From Saccharothrix obliqua (lineage in GTDB: Bacteria; Actinomycetota; Actinomycetes; Mycobacteriales; Pseudonocardiaceae), in NCBI RefSeq assembly GCF_019375475.1, contig NZ_JAHXGQ010000013.1, positions 124,001 through 188,000 on the forward strand: DNA of 64,000 bases. Direction: 5' to 3'. The notes beneath the pieces were generated by a model, which ran no database searches, had not been told where the DNA came from, and saw nothing but the letters and a program-made list of their open reading frames with translations. Shown in pieces: positions 31,870-40,756 of this stretch; the stretch's first letter is position 1; each line of letters starts with the position of its first letter. The position numbers and the translations under genes are program-made.

Positions 31870-32526
31870 ATGACCGAGGAGTTCACCGACGACGGCACCA
31901 CCCGCCGCTCCTTCATCACCACCGGCACCGCCGCCGTGGCGTTGACCGCGGCAGGTGTCGCGCTGGCCGGCAGCGCCCCCGCCGAGGGCCGCACGCTGCC
32001 CCCGACCCCCCAGTGCACCGACGGCGACGACACGCCGCCCGTCATCGAGGGCCCGTACTTCCGGCGCAACTCGCCGTTGCGCACCAACCTCCGCACGACG
32101 GGGGTCAACGGCGTGCTGCTCAGCCTCACCGGCTTCGTGTACGACCTCCGGTGCCGGCCGCTGGGCAACGTCCTGCTCGACTTCTGGCAGGCCGACCAGC
32201 GCGGTCAGTACGACAACAACACCACCGCCTACCGGGGCCGCGGACACCAGTTCACCAGCGCGAACGGCGCGTTCACGCTGGAGACGATCGTGCCCAAGGA
32301 CTACCCGGGCCGCACCCCGCACATCCACGTGAAGGTGCAGGCCCCCCGCGGGCCGGTGCTCACCACGCAGCTCTACTTCCCGGACAACACCCAGGCGTAC
32401 GGCATGAACGTCGGCGCGCTCAACCGCCGCGACGCGTACTACATCCGCGACACGGTGATCACGCTCGGCCCGCTGACCGGCAACCGCTACCAGGGCACGT
32501 TCGACTTCGTCGTCCGGACCGCGTGA
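31870..32526 (+). CDS. Tat-exported intradiol ring-cleavage dioxygenase-like protein
   Basis: A 218-residue protein with a twin-arginine signal (TTRRSFITTGTAAVALTAAG, cleavage near residue 38) and an intradiol dioxygenase fold. Iron ligands of the family map to Tyr in GQYDNNTTAYRGRG and the two His of TPHIHVKVQAP; a further Tyr is in LYFPDNTQAYG. Catechol 1,2-dioxygenases are normally cytoplasmic; exported members are known among actinomycetes that attack lignin-type aromatics. Start ATG 31870 with GAGGACAG upstream. A perfect DasR-type operator precedes it, suggesting control by the chitin/GlcNAc regulator. It is monocistronic. Confidence 0.88.
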   Translation: MTEEFTDDGTTRRSFITTGTAAVALTAAGVALAGSAPAEGRTLPPTPQCTDGDDTPPVIEGPYFRRNSPLRTNLRTTGVNGVLLSLTGFVYDLRCRPLGNVLLDFWQADQRGQYDNNTTAYRGRGHQFTSANGAFTLETIVPKDYPGRTPHIHVKVQAPRGPVLTTQLYFPDNTQAYGMNVGALNRRDAYYIRDTVITLGPLTGNRYQGTFDFVVRTA

Positions 32527-32571
32527 CCAGGGTGGATGGCCGTCCGGGAGACACGGCCATCCACCACCGCG

Positions 32572-33138
32572 TCAGGGCATCGGCACCCGACACGCGTCAC
32601 CCGACGTGAACCCCTGGTCGGTGATGCCGAACGCGGAGTTGAACCGGGCGCGCTGGTTCTCCACCGCGATCAGGTAGGTCAACTCCACCAGCCCCCGGTG
32701 GCCGAGCCTGCGGTCCAGTTCGGCGACCTGCTCGTCGGTCACGGTGACCGGAGTGTCGGTCATCGCCTCGGCGTAGGCGAGTGCCAATTTCTCGATATCC
32801 GTGTACTTGTCCGAGGATTGGTACACGTGGATCTCACGCAACCGCTCCACGTCGAGCCCCTCGTGCTTGATCAGCATGGCGGTGAAGTCCACGCACCACG
32901 TGCAGCCGAGCTTGACCGCCGTCGCGTAGACCACCAGGTCGCGCAACGACGCCGGCAGCGTCCGCGCGGCACGCTCCACCCCCATCTCGTGCCGCGCGTT
33001 CGCCATCATCAGCCCGCGGTGGTGCGCGGTCATCGCGACCGGCTCCGGCACGGCGCCGAACCGCCGCTTCGCGAACCGGTACGCCAGCTTCACCAACGGG
33101 TTGGCCTGCTCGGTGGTGAGCACCGGGATCCTGGGCAC
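32572..33138 (-). CDS. Carboxymuconolactone decarboxylase/AhpD-family protein
   Basis: A 188-residue protein of the CMD/AhpD family with the redox motif Cys-Thr-Trp-Cys in AVKLGCTWCVDFTAML and the downstream His/Glu-bearing helix. The segment MTAHHRGLMMANARHEMG is typical of the longer CMD proteins linked to ECF41 sigma factors; sigJ lies 1.4 kb away. The GTG start at 33138 has a strong GGAGGAGGGG upstream. It is convergent with the dioxygenase. Confidence 0.85.
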   Translation of the reverse strand: MPRIPVLTTEQANPLVKLAYRFAKRRFGAVPEPVAMTAHHRGLMMANARHEMGVERAARTLPASLRDLVVYATAVKLGCTWCVDFTAMLIKHEGLDVERLREIHVYQSSDKYTDIEKLALAYAEAMTDTPVTVTDEQVAELDRRLGHRGLVELTYLIAVENQRARFNSAFGITDQGFTSGDACRVPMP

Positions 33139-33245
33139 GTCCCCTCCTCCACTCGGTGTGCACACCGGGGACGGGACGGGCCGCGGGAACGTGACACCTT
33201 CGAGCGACTGGGTTGGCCGGGCACGAGGGCCTACCGTCGTGCCCC

Positions 33246-33464
33246 ATGACCAGCCTCACCCTGGAACTGGATCCCGAAGCCGCCGGCATGTTGGCGGGCA
33301 CCCTGCTCACCGGCGACTCCTGCGCGGTGCGGGTCCGGCACGGCGACCGGGGCAGCGTCCTGCTGTGCGCCCTGCCCGGCCGCGACGGCGAGGGGATGCG
33401 GCTCCAGTTGCGCTTCCCCGACCGCGCGCCGGTTCAGGGCGCGACGACCTGGGCGAGGAAGTAG
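33246..33464 (+). CDS. Small hypothetical protein
   Basis: A 72-residue protein (MTSLTLELDPEAAGMLAGTL to TTWARK) with normal codon bias and no recognised domain. Its end overlaps the convergent serpin gene by 31 bp. It lies 107 bp from the divergent CMD gene. Probably real, function unknown. Confidence 0.5.
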   Translation: MTSLTLELDPEAAGMLAGTLLTGDSCAVRVRHGDRGSVLLCALPGRDGEGMRLQLRFPDRAPVQGATTWARK

Positions 33465-34480
33465 ACCGCGCCGGTGCCGGCGTGCCGCACGAGGAACAGG
33501 TGCGGCCGGTCGACGCGGACGGTGCGGGCGGGCGGGTGCTCCACCACCGCGGTCAACCGCATCAGCACGGCCGTCGCCGCCGCCCCCTCGAAACCCCGCT
33601 CGTCGACCCGCAGCACGGCTTCGTGCACCACCTCGTCCACGTACAGCCGCGGGTCGGGGCTCAGCCCGGTGAGGTCGGCGGCCCGGGTGAACAGGGTCCG
33701 CACCCCGAGCCGCCGCAGCGGCGCGCCGAGGGCGGCGGACGTGGTGAGGTCCAGCTTCGGCAGGAACAACTCGACCCGCGCGTGGTCCAGGTCCGCCAAC
33801 GCCGCGGGCACGCCCGCGGTGGGCCCCAGGTCGTCCTCCGGCAGCAGCACGACGGCCTCCACGCCGCCACGCGCGGCGATCGCCACCGCCTCCCAACCGG
33901 CGGCCCGGCCGTACCGCAGCGACGCCTCAAGGCGCATGGTCGCCACGTCGCCGACACCGCGGAACGGCCGGGGCGCGGTGTCGTGCACCGGGAACTCCTC
34001 GGCCCAGGCGCACTTCAGGTAGAGGGCGTTGACCAGGGCCGCCACCGTGTCCGCCTTGATCGAACCGGGCGACAGCAGCTCCGGGATCAACCCGCGCGTG
34101 GTGCGCGCGACGTCGGCGTTGACCAGCTCCCGCGCGCCGTCCGGGTCGTCGGCGAACGGCGCGGACCGCACGTCGCCACCGGGCCACGCCGACAGCTCGG
34201 CGAGGAACGCGTCCTCCAGCGGCAGGGCGTCCCACGCCCACAGGGTGTTGGCGACGGCGAACTCCGCGTCGTCGCCCACGTCCGAGTCCTTGAGCAACGC
34301 GGCGTTGTCCTCGCCGAGCAGGTCCACCAGCTCCCGCTCGGTGTCGCCGCGCGCGGCCTGCGCCACCATGCCGAGCGCGCTGGCCACGGAGTACGGCGAC
34401 CAGCACGCGTTGCTCGTCCGGTCGGGCACGACGGCGTCGTGCAGGGCGAGGGCGAACCCCAGGTGCGCTCGATCGGGCAC
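33434..34480 (-). CDS. Serpin-family protease inhibitor
   Basis: A 348-residue serpin without a signal peptide, so probably cytoplasmic. Recognisable parts: NACWSPYSVASALGMVAQAA, FAVANTLWAWDALPL, LVNALYLKCAWAEEF, the breach/hinge strand DEVVHEAVLRVDERGFEGAA followed by the hinge Ala run ATAV, and the C-terminal signature VDRPHLFLVRHAGTGAVYFL. The small-residue hinge (GAAATAV) indicates an inhibitory serpin; the reactive-centre loop after it is short (LMRLTAVVEHPPA). The GTG start at 34480 has GGAGGAG upstream. Serpins are rare in bacteria but occur in several actinobacteria. The target protease is unknown. Confidence 0.9.
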   Translation of the reverse strand: MPDRAHLGFALALHDAVVPDRTSNACWSPYSVASALGMVAQAARGDTERELVDLLGEDNAALLKDSDVGDDAEFAVANTLWAWDALPLEDAFLAELSAWPGGDVRSAPFADDPDGARELVNADVARTTRGLIPELLSPGSIKADTVAALVNALYLKCAWAEEFPVHDTAPRPFRGVGDVATMRLEASLRYGRAAGWEAVAIAARGGVEAVVLLPEDDLGPTAGVPAALADLDHARVELFLPKLDLTTSAALGAPLRRLGVRTLFTRAADLTGLSPDPRLYVDEVVHEAVLRVDERGFEGAAATAVLMRLTAVVEHPPARTVRVDRPHLFLVRHAGTGAVYFLAQVVAP

Positions 34481-34541
34481 GGCGTCTCCTCCAGCTCTCG
34501 GGCAGGCCCGGACCCCGCCGTGCACCCGAGTGTGCCACCGG

Positions 34542-35798
34542 TCACGGCCGACGGGGCACGCCCAACGCCTCGTGCCGGGCCAGCGCCTGCGCGTCGGTGA
34601 GCGACGCGACCTGGTCGACCACCACGCGCAGCCGCGCCGCGTCGTCGCCCGCGTGCTCCCACGCGGGCCGGAACGCCGGGTCCAGCGCGCCCGGCGCGCC
34701 CGCGAGCAGCAGCCGCACCAGTTCGGCGACCACCTCCCGCTGCCGGGCCTGCGCACGCAGCCGCGCCGGGTCGCTCATCACGTACCGCACGGCCACCGCC
34801 TTGAGCAACGCCACCTCGGCGGCCACCCGCGGCGGCACGACCAGGTCCGCGGCGTAACGGGTCAGCGGGCCGTCGCCGTGGGCCGCGCGGGTCGCGCCCA
34901 CGGCGGCGGACGCGAAGCGGCCCACCAACTCGCTGGTGAGCCGCTTCAACGCTTCCTGCGCGCGGGGCGACCCGTCGTAGTCGCCGAGGTCGGCGATCAC
35001 CGGCAGCCGGGACAGCTCCGCCGCGACGTCATCCAGCGCGGACACCGGCTCGGCCGAGAAGTGCTTCGCGGCCAGCTCGGCGATCGCGGCCCGCTCCTCG
35101 GCGTCGCCCAGCGACGTCAGCCGGATGCGGTGCGCGAGCACGCCGTCCTCCACGTCGTGCACGGAGTACGCCACGTCGTCGGCCCAGTCCATCACCTGCG
35201 CCTCGACGCACCGCCTGCCTTCGGGCGCACCGTCCCGCACCCACGCGAACACGTCGAGGTCGTCCTCGTAGACGCCGAACTTCACCGTGCCGGCGCGGCG
35301 CGGCCACGGGTACTTGGTGGCGGCGTCCAGGCAGGCACGGGTCAGGTTGAGGCCACGCGCGGTCTTGGGTTCCAGGCGGGTGAGGATGCGCAGCGTCTGC
35401 GCGTTGCCCTCGAACCCCCCGCACGGCCCGGCCAGCTCGTTGAGCGCGCGCTCCCCGTTGTGCCCGAACGGCGGGTGCCCGATGTCGTGCGCGAGACCCG
35501 CGGTGTCCACGACGTCCGGGTCGCAGCCCAGCTCCGCGCCGATGCCGCGCCCGATCTGCGCGACCTCCAGCGAGTGCGTCAGCCGGGTGCGCGGCACACC
35601 GGTCACCTCGGCGCCCTCGTGCGGCCCGACCACCTGGGTCTTGCCGGCGAGCCGGCGCAACGCCGCCGAGTGCAGCACGCGTGCCCGGTCCCGGGCGAAC
35701 GGCGTGCGCCGCTCCGGCCGCGCGCCCGCGAGCACCGAGCCCTTGGGCTCCTCGGCCAGCATCCGCGCCGCGTCGGCCGCGGTGTACCCACCACTCAT
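34542..35798 (-). CDS. dgt: dGTP triphosphohydrolase-like protein
   Basis: A 418-residue HD-domain hydrolase that splits dNTPs to nucleoside and triphosphate, controlling dNTP pools. Metal ligands lie in [30 protein letters not shown] and [18 protein letters not shown]. The N-terminus [20 protein letters not shown] is family-typical. It starts at ATG 35798. In Mycobacterium dgt lies next to dnaG; here 4 kb of accessory genes (sigJ, dioxygenase, serpin) separate them, which marks an insertion. Confidence 0.95.
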   Translation of the reverse strand: MSGGYTAADAARMLAEEPKGSVLAGARPERRTPFARDRARVLHSAALRRLAGKTQVVGPHEGAEVTGVPRTRLTHSLEVAQIGRGIGAELGCDPDVVDTAGLAHDIGHPPFGHNGERALNELAGPCGGFEGNAQTLRILTRLEPKTARGLNLTRACLDAATKYPWPRRAGTVKFGVYEDDLDVFAWVRDGAPEGRRCVEAQVMDWADDVAYSVHDVEDGVLAHRIRLTSLGDAEERAAIAELAAKHFSAEPVSALDDVAAELSRLPVIADLGDYDGSPRAQEALKRLTSELVGRFASAAVGATRAAHGDGPLTRYAADLVVPPRVAAEVALLKAVAVRYVMSDPARLRAQARQREVVAELVRLLLAGAPGALDPAFRPAWEHAGDDAARLRVVVDQVASLTDAQALARHEALGVPRRP

Positions 35799-35826
35799 CG
35801 GAACAGCCTAGGCAGGGGGCGGCCGG

Positions 35827-36465
35827 TCAGAGCAGGATGCCGTCGAACGCGTCGACCGGCGCCTTCATCAGGTGGTAGTAGAGCAACGCGCCGGTCTCGC
35901 GGCGGATGTAGAAGAACTGGGTCTCGCGGGTCTGCACGTTCGGCCCGCTGCGGGTGGGCGAGGTCCACGCGTCCAGGCCCTGGTCCTCGGCCATGGTGCG
36001 GGCACGCAGCGAGTGCCACGGATCGGACACGATCACGGCCGTCTTCAACGACTTCGCCCGCGCCAGCCCGGCCAGCGCCCGGATGCTGCCCAGCGTGTCG
36101 GCGCCCTCGCCGACCTCCAGGATGCGCGTGCCGGGCACGCCCCGGGACTCCAGCCACATCTTCCCGGCCTCGCCCTCGGTGTAGTTGTCGCCGGGCTGCC
36201 TGCCGCCGGTGGTGGCGATGTAGTTCACCACGCCCTGCTCGTACAGCCGCCGCGCGTGCTCCAGGCGGGCCGCGAGCACGTCCGACGGCACGCCGTTGTA
36301 CTGGGCGGCGCCGAGCACCACGGCCATGTCGGCGTGCGTGCGGTCGTCCTCGCGGGCCACCTGCCAGACGCGGAACGCGGTGCCGCCGACGACGAGGAAC
36401 CCGACCACCAGCGCGCCGATCACGGTTCGTTGCACCAGGCGGCGGAGGCGGGCCAGAAAGGTCAC
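35827..36465 (-). CDS. YdcF/SanA-like DUF218 membrane protein
   Basis: A protein of about 212 residues with one N-terminal membrane helix (TVIGALVVGFLVVGGTAF) and an exported DUF218 domain: DMAVVLGAAQYNGVPSDVL, EGEAGKMWLESRGVPGTRI and AVIVSDPWHSLRARTMAEDQG. SanA/YdcF proteins influence envelope permeability; the chemistry is unknown. Starts GTG 36465 (VTFLARLRR) or 36483. It is the gene upstream of dgt on the same strand, 28 bp apart. Confidence 0.85.
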   Translation of the reverse strand: MTFLARLRRLVQRTVIGALVVGFLVVGGTAFRVWQVAREDDRTHADMAVVLGAAQYNGVPSDVLAARLEHARRLYEQGVVNYIATTGGRQPGDNYTEGEAGKMWLESRGVPGTRILEVGEGADTLGSIRALAGLARAKSLKTAVIVSDPWHSLRARTMAEDQGLDAWTSPTRSGPNVQTRETQFFYIRRETGALLYYHLMKAPVDAFDGILL

Positions 36466-36511
36466 CGTTGAATGATTCCACACCCGGCCGGGGTGCTGCG
36501 AGGATCACGCA

Positions 36512-37237
36512 ATGCCCGCAGAGCAGCCCACCATCCTGGCCACCTCCGGCGGTTTCAAGGCCGGTTCCCGCACCAACCTGGAGTTCCACCGGCTCGTCCA
36601 CCACGCCGTCGAGCTGTCCGGCGCGACCAAACCCCGGTTGTGCCACCTCGGCACCGCCAACGGCGACCAGCGCTCCTTCAACGCCGACCTGAGCGAGGCG
36701 GGCCAGGTCGCCGGCTGGGAGGTCAGCCACCTCAACCTGTTCACGATGCCGCCGACCGCCGACATCGCCGGCTTCCTGCTGGAGCACGACGTGGTGTGGG
36801 TCGGCGGCGGCAGCGTCGCGAACCTGCTGGCGGTGTGGGAGGTCCACGGCGTCGGCGACGCGATGCGCCGGGCGTGGCAGGCGGGCGTGGTGCTCGGCGG
36901 CGTGTCCGCGGGGTCGATCTGCTGGTACGTGGGCGGTTCCACGGACTCGTTCGGCCCGGAGCTGCGGGTCGTGACCAACGGCCTGGGGCTGCTGCCCTAC
37001 GGCAACGGCGTGCACTACGACAGCGAGGCCCGGCGGCGGCCCGTGATCCAGGCGGCGGTGGCGGACGGGACGCTGCCGACAACGCACTGCACCGACGACG
37101 GCGCGGGCCTGCTGTATCGGGGAACCGAACTCGTCGAGGCGGTGTCCGAGCGGCCCACCGGTGGCGCCTACCTGGTGTGGCGTGACGAGTCTTCAGGATT
37201 CGCACAGGAGGAATCGCTCGACATCAGGCGGCTCTGA
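36512..37237 (+). CDS. Peptidase E-like S51 family protein
   Basis: A 241-residue serine peptidase of family S51 (dipeptidase E/cyanophycinase fold). The nucleophile elbow is VLGGVSAGSICWY; other conserved parts are TILATSGGFKAG, VVWVGGGSVANLLAVW and the His in THCTDDGAGLLYRG. Such enzymes cut Asp-Xaa dipeptides. Starts ATG 36512. Followed after 16 bases by a lipoprotein hydrolase gene on the same strand. Confidence 0.87.
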   Translation: MPAEQPTILATSGGFKAGSRTNLEFHRLVHHAVELSGATKPRLCHLGTANGDQRSFNADLSEAGQVAGWEVSHLNLFTMPPTADIAGFLLEHDVVWVGGGSVANLLAVWEVHGVGDAMRRAWQAGVVLGGVSAGSICWYVGGSTDSFGPELRVVTNGLGLLPYGNGVHYDSEARRRPVIQAAVADGTLPTTHCTDDGAGLLYRGTELVEAVSERPTGGAYLVWRDESSGFAQEESLDIRRL

Positions 37238-37253
37238 CCCGAACTCTGGAAAC

Positions 37254-38135
37254 GTGGGCAAGAGCCGGTGGGTGGTGGGTTCGGCGCTGGTCGCCGCCCT
37301 GGTGGCGGGGTGCGCCCCGGTGGGACCGGTGTCCGCGGCGGGTTCCGGGCCCGGACGCGTCGCCGCGCCGCGGTCTCCCGAACCGCTCACGGCGGGCACG
37401 CGGTCGTCCACGCCGCCGGGGACGACCACGCCCGCGCCCACCTCGGTCCTGTCGGCGGCCGTGGCACGCGCGGTCGCCGACGCGGGCGACCTCGACCTCG
37501 GCCTCGCCGTGCTCGACCTGGACACCGGTGAGCACGCGGGCCACCGCGACGACGTCCCGTTCCGCTCCGCGTCGTTGAGCAAGCTCCTGGTGGCGCTGGA
37601 CGTGCTGGCGGAGGGCGACGTCGCCGACGAGGACCGCGAGCTGCTGCGGCGTGCGCTGAGCGACAGCGACGACGAGGCCATGAACGCGTTGTGGACGTCG
37701 CACGACGGGCCGGGCGCGGTGCGGCGGACGGCGCGGCGGGCGGGCCTGGCGGCGACCCGCCCGCCGGAGGACCCGGCGCAGTGGGGTGACGTGGAGACGA
37801 CCGCGGACGACCTGGTGCGGCTCTACCACCACGTGCTGACCGACCTGCCGGCGGCGGACCGGGTGTTCGTGGTGGGCGCGTTGTCCACCGCGCCCGGCAC
37901 CGCCGCCGACGGGTTCGACCAGTCGTTCGGCCTGCTCGCCCCCGACGTCGGGGCGTACGCGAAGCAGGGCTGGATGTGGTACTTCCCGACCGACCTCTAC
38001 CTGCACTCGGCGGGTGTGCTGCACGGCCGGTACGCCGTGGCGCTGCTGTCGGTGCACAGCGACACCACGGCCGCCGACGCCCGCACCCGCCTGACCGGCG
38101 TCACCAGGGCGCTCGTGGCCGGGTTGCCCGGCTGA
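37254..38135 (+). CDS. Lipoprotein serine hydrolase (beta-lactamase-like)
   Basis: A 293-residue exported lipoprotein: signal SALVAALVAGCAP with lipobox VAGC at about residues 18-21, then a Ser/Pro/Thr-rich linker. The catalytic domain resembles class A beta-lactamases/PBP-related hydrolases: SLSK in FRSASLSKLLVALDVL (SxxK), SDSDDEAMNALW in place of SDN, and KQGWMWY in place of KTG. No Glu166-type loop is evident, so it need not be a resistance enzyme. The GTG start at 37254 is chosen because the signal follows directly. Confidence 0.78.
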   Translation: MGKSRWVVGSALVAALVAGCAPVGPVSAAGSGPGRVAAPRSPEPLTAGTRSSTPPGTTTPAPTSVLSAAVARAVADAGDLDLGLAVLDLDTGEHAGHRDDVPFRSASLSKLLVALDVLAEGDVADEDRELLRRALSDSDDEAMNALWTSHDGPGAVRRTARRAGLAATRPPEDPAQWGDVETTADDLVRLYHHVLTDLPAADRVFVVGALSTAPGTAADGFDQSFGLLAPDVGAYAKQGWMWYFPTDLYLHSAGVLHGRYAVALLSVHSDTTAADARTRLTGVTRALVAGLPG

Positions 38136-38136
38136 G

Positions 38137-39591
38137 TCAGCCCGCGGTGGGCCGGATCAGGTCCACCGAGCGGCCCGCCGTGCGGTGGGCCGCCGCCCAC
38201 TGCTCGATCGCCTGGCGGCACGCCTGGTCGAGGTGCCGCAGCCCGCTCAGGTCCACCCGGACGTGCTTGGTCACCGGCAGCGCCTCCAGCTCCTCCAGCA
38301 ACGCGGGCAGGCGCAGGAACGTCGCGTTGCCGCGCAACGTCACGTGCTCGTGGTCCCCGCCGTCGGGGGTCACGGTCACCGACAGCCGGGACACGTCCCA
38401 CGCCGTCTTCACCACGGCCGCCAGCAGACCGGCGACGGTGCCGGTGAGCAGGTCGGTGGTCACGATGAGCACGGCGGTGAGCACCAGCACCGCGCTCTCC
38501 GCGCGGTCGGTGCGGGCCAGTTCGGCCGCGCGCCGCACCTCCAGCAGCTTCCACCCGGCCTGCACCAGGATCGCCGCCAGCACCGCCAGCGGCACGTGCG
38601 ACAGCACACCGGGCAACGCCACCACGAACACCAGCAACCACACGCCGTGCAGCACGCGGGACGCCTTGGTGCGCGCGCCCGCCTGCACGTTCGTCGCGCT
38701 GCGGACGATCACCGCGGTCATCGGCAGCGCGCCGAGGACGCCGCACACGGCGTTGCCCACGCCCTGCGCGACCAGCTCCTGGTTGTAGCGGGTGCGCGGA
38801 CCGGTGTGCATCCGGTCCACCGCCGCCGCGCTGAACAGGCTCTCCGCCGACGCGATGAGGGCGAACGTGATGATCGCCCCGAGCAGGCCGGTGTTGAACA
38901 GGGTGGCGTCGACCGGCCGCAGCACGGCGACCAGCGAGCCCACCTCGATGCGGGGCAGCGTCAGCGGCAGCGCGACGGCGGTCGCCACGACCACGCCGAC
39001 CAGCACGCCGGGCACCACCCGGAACCGGGTGCGCCGCCACCCGGCGGCGATCGCCAGGGCGAGCAGGCCGACGCCCAGGGCGGCCGGGTCGGTCGCCACG
39101 TCCACCACGAGGCCGGGCAGGCCCGCGAACTTCTCCCAGGTGCTCGCGGGCGCCTCCCGCCCGCCGAGCGGGTAGAACTGGCCGAGCAGCAGCACCAGCC
39201 CGATGCCGGCGAGCATCCCCTGCACGACGGCGGGCGAGATGGCGCGGAACCAGCGGCCCACGCCGAGCAGCCCCAGCGAGACCTGGAGCAGGCCGGCGCC
39301 GAGCACGATGACGCCCAGCGCGGCGACGCCGTGCGCGGCCACCGTGTCGGCAACCAGCACGGTCAGGCCCGCGGCGGGCCCGCTGACCTGGAGCGAGCTG
39401 CCGGGCATGAGCCCGGCGACGAGACCGCCGACGATGCCCGTGACGATGCCCAGCTCGGCCGGGACGCCGGAGGCGACGGCGATGCCCACGCACAGCGGCA
39501 GGGCCACCAGGAACACCACGAGCGACGCGCCGACGTCGGGCCACCACGAGGTGCGGCGGGTCGGGCGGGACACTTGATCTCCGGTGCGCAT
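38137..39591 (-). CDS. SulP-family anion (bicarbonate) transporter
   Basis: A 484-residue SulP transporter with about 12-14 hydrophobic helices (ASLVVFLVALPLCVGIAVAS onward), the family signature region GSSLQVSGPAAGLTVLVADT, and a C-terminal STAS domain (about 395-475, HVTLRGNATFLRLPALLEEL). It lies 7 bp behind a beta-carbonic anhydrase gene on the same strand, the standard context of bicarbonate-transporting SulP proteins. It should import bicarbonate for anaplerotic carboxylation. ATG 39591 is used; GTG 39597 is possible. Confidence 0.9.
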   Translation of the reverse strand: MRTGDQVSRPTRRTSWWPDVGASLVVFLVALPLCVGIAVASGVPAELGIVTGIVGGLVAGLMPGSSLQVSGPAAGLTVLVADTVAAHGVAALGVIVLGAGLLQVSLGLLGVGRWFRAISPAVVQGMLAGIGLVLLLGQFYPLGGREAPASTWEKFAGLPGLVVDVATDPAALGVGLLALAIAAGWRRTRFRVVPGVLVGVVVATAVALPLTLPRIEVGSLVAVLRPVDATLFNTGLLGAIITFALIASAESLFSAAAVDRMHTGPRTRYNQELVAQGVGNAVCGVLGALPMTAVIVRSATNVQAGARTKASRVLHGVWLLVFVVALPGVLSHVPLAVLAAILVQAGWKLLEVRRAAELARTDRAESAVLVLTAVLIVTTDLLTGTVAGLLAAVVKTAWDVSRLSVTVTPDGGDHEHVTLRGNATFLRLPALLEELEALPVTKHVRVDLSGLRHLDQACRQAIEQWAAAHRTAGRSVDLIRPTAG

Positions 39592-39598
39592 GGCCACG

Positions 39599-40219
39599 TC
39601 AGCGCTCCCGCAGCGGCTGGAAGCGGCCGTCGTCGTGCGCGGTCACCTCGCCGGTCTCGATGTCGTAGAACCAGCCGTGGGCACGCAGGGCGCCGGTCGC
39701 CAGGCGGTCCCGGACGAACGGGTAGGCCCGCAACTCCCGCAGTTGTGCGAGCAGGTGCTCCTGCCCTTCGACGCGCAGGCCCGCGCTGGGCGTGCCGGTG
39801 TCCGGCAGGGCGTCGCCCGGTGGCGCGTGCGCCGTGAGCCACCGCAGCGTGGCGGGCAGGTGCCGCGGCGCGGGCCCGTCGCCGTGCAGGGCGCGCACCG
39901 CGCCGCAGTGCGAGTGGCCGCAGACGATGATTTCGGAAACACCCAGCTCGACCACCGCGAATTCCACGGTGGCCATTTCGGCGGTCGCCGAGCGGGGGGT
40001 GAACCGCGGTATGACGTTGCCCGCGGTGCGCAGCTCGAAGAGGGTGCCGGGTTCGGCCCCGGTGATGGCCGTCGGTTGGACCCGGGAATCGGCGCAGGTG
40101 ATGAACAAGGCGGTCGGCGCTTGGCCTGCCGCGAGTCTGCGCCCCGTTTCCGGGGACCGCCGCTGCGAGTGCGTCCGGGCGTGCTGAACCAGGTGATGGA
40201 ATTCCACGGGAATCCTCAC
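39599..40219 (-). CDS. Beta-class carbonic anhydrase
   Basis: A 206-residue beta-carbonic anhydrase that interconverts CO2 and bicarbonate. Zinc ligands are Cys42 and Asp44 (FITCADSRVQP), His102 and Cys105 (VCGHSHCGAVRAL). Length is typical. The start is GTG 40219. It heads a two-gene unit with the SulP transporter. Confidence 0.95.
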   Translation of the reverse strand: MRIPVEFHHLVQHARTHSQRRSPETGRRLAAGQAPTALFITCADSRVQPTAITGAEPGTLFELRTAGNVIPRFTPRSATAEMATVEFAVVELGVSEIIVCGHSHCGAVRALHGDGPAPRHLPATLRWLTAHAPPGDALPDTGTPSAGLRVEGQEHLLAQLRELRAYPFVRDRLATGALRAHGWFYDIETGEVTAHDDGRFQPLRER

Positions 40220-40260
40220 AGATCAGTAGTGGCAGGATGCGTTCGGGTCGACGGTTCGGC

Positions 40261-40590
40261 TCAGTTCCGGAAGACCTGGAGGGCGGGCGGCGTGTGCCGC
40301 GGGTGCGGGTAGTCCGCGGGGCGGAGCACCGGCGGTTCGGGGTGGTCGCGTGCCGCGGGCGAACGGCGGACCGGGTCGCGGCGCCCCTCGCGCTGCGCGG
40401 AAGCGGTGATGACGCGGGGTTCCGCCACCGGCCGGGCCTCGCGGTTCGAGTCCTCCTCGGGCAGGCTCTCGGCGGGCGTGCCGCGGTGGGGTGTCACGGC
40501 GAGGACCGCGAGCGGGTCCCCGCCGGCGGTCGGCGGTGCGACCACGGCGACGAGCGCCATCAGCAGCGCGAACATCGCGATACGCGTCAT
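40261..40590 (-). CDS. Secreted proline-rich hypothetical protein
   Basis: A 109-residue protein with a signal peptide (MTRIAMFALLMALVAVVAPP) and a hydrophilic, Arg/Pro/Glu-rich mature part with no recognised domain. The ATG start at 40590 is preceded by GGGGGG. It lies 41 bp upstream of the carbonic anhydrase and may share its transcript. Function unknown. Confidence 0.55.
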   Translation of the reverse strand: MTRIAMFALLMALVAVVAPPTAGGDPLAVLAVTPHRGTPAESLPEEDSNREARPVAEPRVITASAQREGRRDPVRRSPAARDHPEPPVLRPADYPHPRHTPPALQVFRN

Positions 40591-40756
40591 GGCACCCCCC
40601 GATCGGCCGCGCTGTTCCAGTTTCCCAGCGCGGAGTGACATCGGGGTTAATAGTGAACCGGCTCCGTCATCTCACCGCGTATTTCACCCGTTTGTGCGTG
40701 ACCCACACCATCTAAAATCATGAAAACTACTCATTGTGACGACCGTGCCGCGTCGA

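Noticed and set aside
37254-38135. Beta-lactamase resistance gene
   Set aside because: It has the SxxK motif and a lipobox, but the SDN, Glu166 and KTG elements are altered or absent, so I call it only a beta-lactamase-like hydrolase.
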